Source: Cytobacillus oceanisediminis (lineage in GTDB: Bacteria > Bacillota > Bacilli > Bacillales > Cytobacillaceae). From it: DNA of 58,015 nt. The notes beneath the pieces are model-generated. The model made no database searches. It worked only from the letters and a program-made list of their open reading frames with translations, and was not told where the DNA came from. The stretch spans positions 17,223-75,237 of the forward strand of contig NZ_VLKI01000023.1 of the NCBI RefSeq assembly GCF_007830235.1. The letters run 5' to 3'. Of this stretch, positions 55,008 to 58,015 are shown piece by piece (the first letter of the stretch is position 1; each line of letters begins with the position of its first letter). Made by a program: the position numbers and the translations under genes.

Positions 55008-55883
55008 CTAACCTATATATTTCCAAAACTTCCCGTACTTAGCCGGAATATGTTCAACTACTTGTTTTAACTGCAGTTTCTTCATTTCCCGGTTTACATC
55101 GCTTTCTGACATCTCATATACAACTGAGATTTCCTTGCTTGCAACAAGCTTAAAATATTTTAAGAAATATTCAAGCGGTGGAAGGGCAGATCGCTCTGGC
55201 TTTGCAGGAAGCATTTCTTCCAAAATCTGTTCATAAATTTCATAAGGGTAATAACCGGTAACTTTGATTCCTTCTTCTTCAATATTCTCATTGAAGAATA
55301 CAAGAGTTGGGATTTCCTGGACATCCATTTCAGCGGTAATTTTTAAGTCACATTGAAAAGCTTTCGCTGCACTATCTGAATGGATATCAGAAACAAACTC
55401 GACTACATCAAGACCGACATCTTTTGCACAATCCTTTAGTACCTCAAAGTTGGAGACATTCTGTTTCTCAAGAAACAAAACCTCCTGAAGCTTGCGTAAA
55501 AATTTGATCCCCGCTCTTCTGCCCTGCAATTCAGCTGCTTTAATTGCAATAGATGCAAGATGGGGAGAGGAAATCGGATTCTCAAACCAGACGCTTCCAT
55601 CGCAAGACATCCCGGAGCGGCTTGCTGTTTTTTCCCACAAGTCCGCAATGTTTTCGTAATTTTGCCTTTTTCCCATATTTAAGGTTGCCAACCGTCCGCT
55701 TAATACATGCTTTATGGAAAAATAACGGCCATACTCAATCAGCAGCTTTTTAATGATCGGCTCCAATGCCCAGCATTCCGGACAAAGGGGGTCGACGAAC
55801 ATATATACTTCAATCGGCTTTTTCTCACTGCCGTGGCAATGCGGAGAGGCCTGCTTTTTTTCATATGATTCCCGCTTGTTCAC
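55008..55883 (-). CDS. spxH: ClpXP adaptor SpxH (YjbH)
   Basis: SpxH delivers Spx to ClpXP for degradation. The 291-residue protein has a His/Cys-rich N-terminus (H15-C16-H17), a DsbA-like thioredoxin fold beginning [17 protein letters not shown] with C34-x2-C37, and a C-terminal domain. Start is GTG 55883, after GGTGAAGG; it overlaps the stop of the upstream haemoglobin gene (GTGA), so the two are translationally coupled. Pairs functionally with Spx in this window. Confidence 0.94.
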   Translation of the reverse strand: MNKRESYEKKQASPHCHGSEKKPIEVYMFVDPLCPECWALEPIIKKLLIEYGRYFSIKHVLSGRLATLNMGKRQNYENIADLWEKTASRSGMSCDGSVWFENPISSPHLASIAIKAAELQGRRAGIKFLRKLQEVLFLEKQNVSNFEVLKDCAKDVGLDVVEFVSDIHSDSAAKAFQCDLKITAEMDVQEIPTLVFFNENIEEEGIKVTGYYPYEIYEQILEEMLPAKPERSALPPLEYFLKYFKLVASKEISVVYEMSESDVNREMKKLQLKQVVEHIPAKYGKFWKYIG

Positions 55884-56284
55884 GAGCCTTCACCTTTCAC
55901 ATCGTTTTCAGGTGTATTAATCATATGCTGTGCAGTAAGAACAAGCCTTGCAAAAAAATCCTCCCGCAAAGGACCCTCAAGCCCTATTTCATCCATTGCG
56001 CTATCCATGCAGGAAAGCCAAGCCCGGGCCCGGGTTTCCGTTATTGGGAAAGGAATGTGCCTGGCACGCAGCATTGGATGCCCATGTTCTGAAGTATATA
56101 ATGGAGGCCCCCCTAAATATTGGGTCAGGAATTGTTTTTGTTTTCTGGCTGTCTCTGTCAGGTCATCTGGAAAAATAGGAACGAGATCAGGATGTTGTCC
56201 TACGCGCAGGTAAAAAGCGTCTATAAGCTGGTGGAGCTTTTCCTCGCCAATAGCGTCGAAGGGAGTGTGCATTTTCTCGGCCAT
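55880..56284 (-). CDS. yjbI: Group II truncated haemoglobin (YjbI)
   Basis: A 134-residue globin of the TrHbO type. Key blocks: [40 protein letters not shown], and proximal-histidine region [13 protein letters not shown], then the conserved Trp in RAWLSCMD. Such proteins bind oxygen or NO. AAAGGAG precedes the ATG. It is the first gene of a yjbI-spxH pair with overlapping ends, the same order as in B. subtilis, which links globin and thiol-stress control. Confidence 0.93.
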   Translation of the reverse strand: MAEKMHTPFDAIGEEKLHQLIDAFYLRVGQHPDLVPIFPDDLTETARKQKQFLTQYLGGPPLYTSEHGHPMLRARHIPFPITETRARAWLSCMDSAMDEIGLEGPLREDFFARLVLTAQHMINTPENDVKGEGS

Positions 56285-56518
56285 ATTTAAAACTCCTTTT
56301 ATGAGTTAGTTCATTAAATGAAAATCTTCCTATTTAATATTGGATGATGTTATCTGTTTATATTCTATCAATGAGGCATTTATATCTCAAACAAATAGCT
56401 TACAGCAGAACTTTAGCTTTGGAAATGACCTGGCAATGGCACTTAATCTTTCTTTTAGTATGAGTTAACAGCATAGCATCAATCCGGGTGAAAGATAAAA
56501 CATTAGCCTAACGAGGAC

Positions 56519-56557
56519 ATAGCAAAAGCCGCCTAAAAAACAGGCGGCTTTTGCTAT
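56519..56557 (-). terminator. cwlQ terminator
   Basis: AGCAAAAGCCGCCT (56521-56534) and AGGCGGCTTTTGCT (56542-56555), 14-bp perfect stem with an AAAAAAC loop. It follows the 56565-57209 gene; the remaining 56285-56518 contains nothing I can name. Confidence 0.8.
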
Positions 56558-56564
56558 ACAATTT

Positions 56565-57209
56565 TTAAGCTATAAAAGATGCGGTTATCTTTTTTATGTA
56601 GTTCAGTGTCTCCTTAAATGGGGGAACACCGCCGTACTTATCTACATTTCCGGGCCCTGCATTATAGGCGGCAAGTGCCAATTCAATATTATCCCCATAC
56701 CTGTCCATCATTTGGCGAAGATATTTTACCCCGCCAAATATGTTTTCCGCTGGGTCAAATATATTTTTTACGCCAAGGCCCCTGGCGGTTTCGGGCATAA
56801 GCTGCATCAGGCCTGAAGCGCCTGCTTGGCTAACGGCATTTGGATTAAAATTCGATTCTTGTTTGATAACAGATTTAATTAAATGAACAGGCACATTAAA
56901 CATGTCTGATGCTTTTAGAATCAAATCATCGAAATCTCCAGTTGGCGATCCGGCGATTTTTGTAAGCTTGACCGGAGGCAGGGCAGCAGCATTCAAACGA
57001 TTATTATCAGTTAGGTTAAAGTAAGGCTCCAGGGAAGCAATGGTGCCAAGGCCCCCAGTAACTTGGAGTGGGGAAGACTGGTCACTAGCCGATACAAGAC
57101 CTGTTAAAAGCTGTTGAAACAAAGGGCTTGAGTTGTGATTTTGCTTTACATGGTTAAAGCCTTGAAGAGCCTGCAATTCAAGCATGATTTTCATTTGATC
57201 TACATTCAT
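56565..57209 (-). CDS. cwlQ: Lytic transglycosylase, SLT domain (YjbJ/CwlQ)
   Basis: A 214-residue peptidoglycan lytic enzyme. The C-terminal SLT domain (about 95-210) contains the catalytic Glu in [13 protein letters not shown], then [17 protein letters not shown] and [17 protein letters not shown]. The N-terminal half is low-similarity and has no clear signal peptide, as in B. subtilis CwlQ. ATG 57209 follows CAAGGAGC; an upstream in-frame start at 57275 has no site. Confidence 0.92.
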   Translation of the reverse strand: MNVDQMKIMLELQALQGFNHVKQNHNSSPLFQQLLTGLVSASDQSSPLQVTGGLGTIASLEPYFNLTDNNRLNAAALPPVKLTKIAGSPTGDFDDLILKASDMFNVPVHLIKSVIKQESNFNPNAVSQAGASGLMQLMPETARGLGVKNIFDPAENIFGGVKYLRQMMDRYGDNIELALAAYNAGPGNVDKYGGVPPFKETLNYIKKITASFIA

Positions 57210-57240
57210 AGTAAAGCTCCTTGGCAAAAGGGAAACTTCC

Positions 57241-57834
57241 TTATTGTGATTCCTTTTGCTGTCTATATTTTTCATTATAGAAACGCTTAATTTTATTTTC
57301 GGTTTTCCTGACAGGAATGTTTAGCTGTTTAAGCAGATTAAGAAAAATGGATTCGCCTTCTTCTCTTTTGCCCACTTCATACTCTATCTCAAAATCTTCC
57401 TTGTTTAAATAGCGGCTGTGATCTAAAACAGCTAGTCCGTTCAAATATTTTTTTTCTGCCCGGGTGGTTGAGAGTGAGCCGAAGTATTGAAGATTATCAG
57501 GGTTTATACCCATTTCCTCGATCGCCTTTTTTATTTGTTCAAAAGGAATTTTTCCTGTTTTTATAATCTGCTGGGCCTCAGGCGCTGTAAGGTTTTCGTT
57601 GGTTTCCAAAAGCCCTTCCGGGTGAGGCTGTTTTAGCGTGATTTCAAATGATTCATTTTTCCTTCTTATTCTTAGCGCGCTGCCATGAGTTTTTAAAGAA
57701 AATTCAGGTGTATCAAAGTAATGGTTTACCTGTTCGGTAAAATCTTGTTCATCGATCCCCAAAAACTTCATTAATGTTAATAATTCATCTTTAGTGATCA
57801 TGTTTTTAAATTCAATTTCAATATTTTTAGACAA
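57241..57834 (-). CDS. yjbK: CYTH domain protein (YjbK)
   Basis: A 197-residue CYTH (adenylate cyclase CyaB / thiamine triphosphatase) fold protein. The N-terminal signature EIEFK (residues 5-9) and basic strands [16 protein letters not shown] and acidic ELEYE-like EIEYEVG support phosphate-ester/metal binding. The real substrate is unknown; triphosphates or polyphosphate are likely. Start TTG 57834 is chosen since GAGGTG ends 6 nt before it and the N-terminus then matches YjbK. A GTG at 57843 overlaps the ribosome site. Confidence 0.9.
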   Translation of the reverse strand: MSKNIEIEFKNMITKDELLTLMKFLGIDEQDFTEQVNHYFDTPEFSLKTHGSALRIRRKNESFEITLKQPHPEGLLETNENLTAPEAQQIIKTGKIPFEQIKKAIEEMGINPDNLQYFGSLSTTRAEKKYLNGLAVLDHSRYLNKEDFEIEYEVGKREEGESIFLNLLKQLNIPVRKTENKIKRFYNEKYRQQKESQ

Positions 57835-57935
57835 GTTTAACACCTCAATTAAAAGCTATTTCTTTTATTATCTCCTTCATAAGCCATGACTTCAATCATT
57901 GAGATTTTTTAAACTCCTGTGATAAAGTGAAACTC

Positions 57936-57982
57936 AATCAGTGGGGAAATCCTTTCATTCCCCACTGATTGCTAGTTGAACC
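57936..57982. repeat. Hairpin plus conserved tail, second copy
   Basis: AATCAGTGGGGA (57936-57947) pairs perfectly with TCCCCACTGATT (57959-57970), followed by GCTAGTTGAACCAATCGGGC. The end of the stem and the tail match the appA-appB element at 35020-35046. It lies upstream of yjbK on the minus strand; the next gene is beyond the window. Confidence 0.65.
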
Positions 57983-58015
57983 AATCGGGCTTTTACGGGC
58001 AGTAGGTCCCACAAT

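Overview
The window looks like chromosomal DNA from a Bacillaceae species (Bacillus, Cytobacillus or Mesobacillus type). AGGAGG-type ribosome sites, SigA promoters and U-tailed terminators are everywhere. Gene order from argC to yjbK closely follows the Bacillus subtilis block argCJBD-carAB-argF-yjzC-yjzD-yjaU-yjaV-med-comZ-fabH-fabF-yjaZ-appDFABC-yjbA-trpS-oppABCDF-yjbC-spx-mecA-coiA-pepF-yizD-roxS-spxH-yjbI-yjbJ-yjbK. Genes added relative to that block include uppP, clpB, a NERD-domain pseudogene and a GH-type secreted protein. Family assignments rest on motif and synteny recognition; no database search was run.

Region 1 (1-8.5 kb) is an anaerobic / molybdenum-cofactor island: a radical SAM/SPASM protein, moaA, the Fe-S repair protein Ric, moeA, mobB, a YwiC-like membrane protein and two paralogous Fnr regulators. 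Both Fnr proteins keep the C-x2-C-x4-C tail and the Asp that hold the [4Fe-4S] cluster of B. subtilis Fnr. Three promoters here have an Fnr-like box exactly 29.5 bp (box centre to first base of the -10) upstream of a good -10, which places the box at about -41.5. A fourth, upstream of ric, keeps the spacing with a weaker -10. The island therefore looks like a local Fnr regulon.

Region 2 (8.7-18.3 kb) is the arginine operon argC-argJ-argB-argD-carA-carB-argF. Region 3 (18.3-31 kb) holds uppP, yjzC, clpB behind a CtsR operator, yjzD, yjaU, yjaV, the competence genes med-comZ, the broken NERD gene, fabH-fabF behind a FapR-like operator, and yjaZ with a likely 5' frameshift. Region 4 (31-46.2 kb) has two oligopeptide ABC transporters, appDFABC and oppABCDF, separated by yjbA and trpS; trpS has a T-box leader with a UGG specifier. 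Region 5 (46.5-58 kb) holds the secreted GH-like protein, yjbC, spx with an ECF-type promoter, mecA, coiA, pepF, yizD, the small RNA RoxS/RsaE with a Rex-like site, spxH, a truncated haemoglobin, a lytic transglycosylase and a CYTH protein.

Several non-coding features stand out. There are four copies of a GC-rich dispersed intergenic element with short terminal inverted repeats. An exact 23-bp duplication of the appC terminator brackets one of these copies. A near-exact 21-bp tandem repeat follows comZ. A hairpin-plus-tail element is shared by the appA-appB gap and the end of the window. I found no phage, insertion sequence transposase, CRISPR array, tRNA or rRNA. I did not find an obvious wholly new system; the strongest new leads are the Fnr promoter set with its uncharacterised radical SAM enzyme, and the repeat elements.
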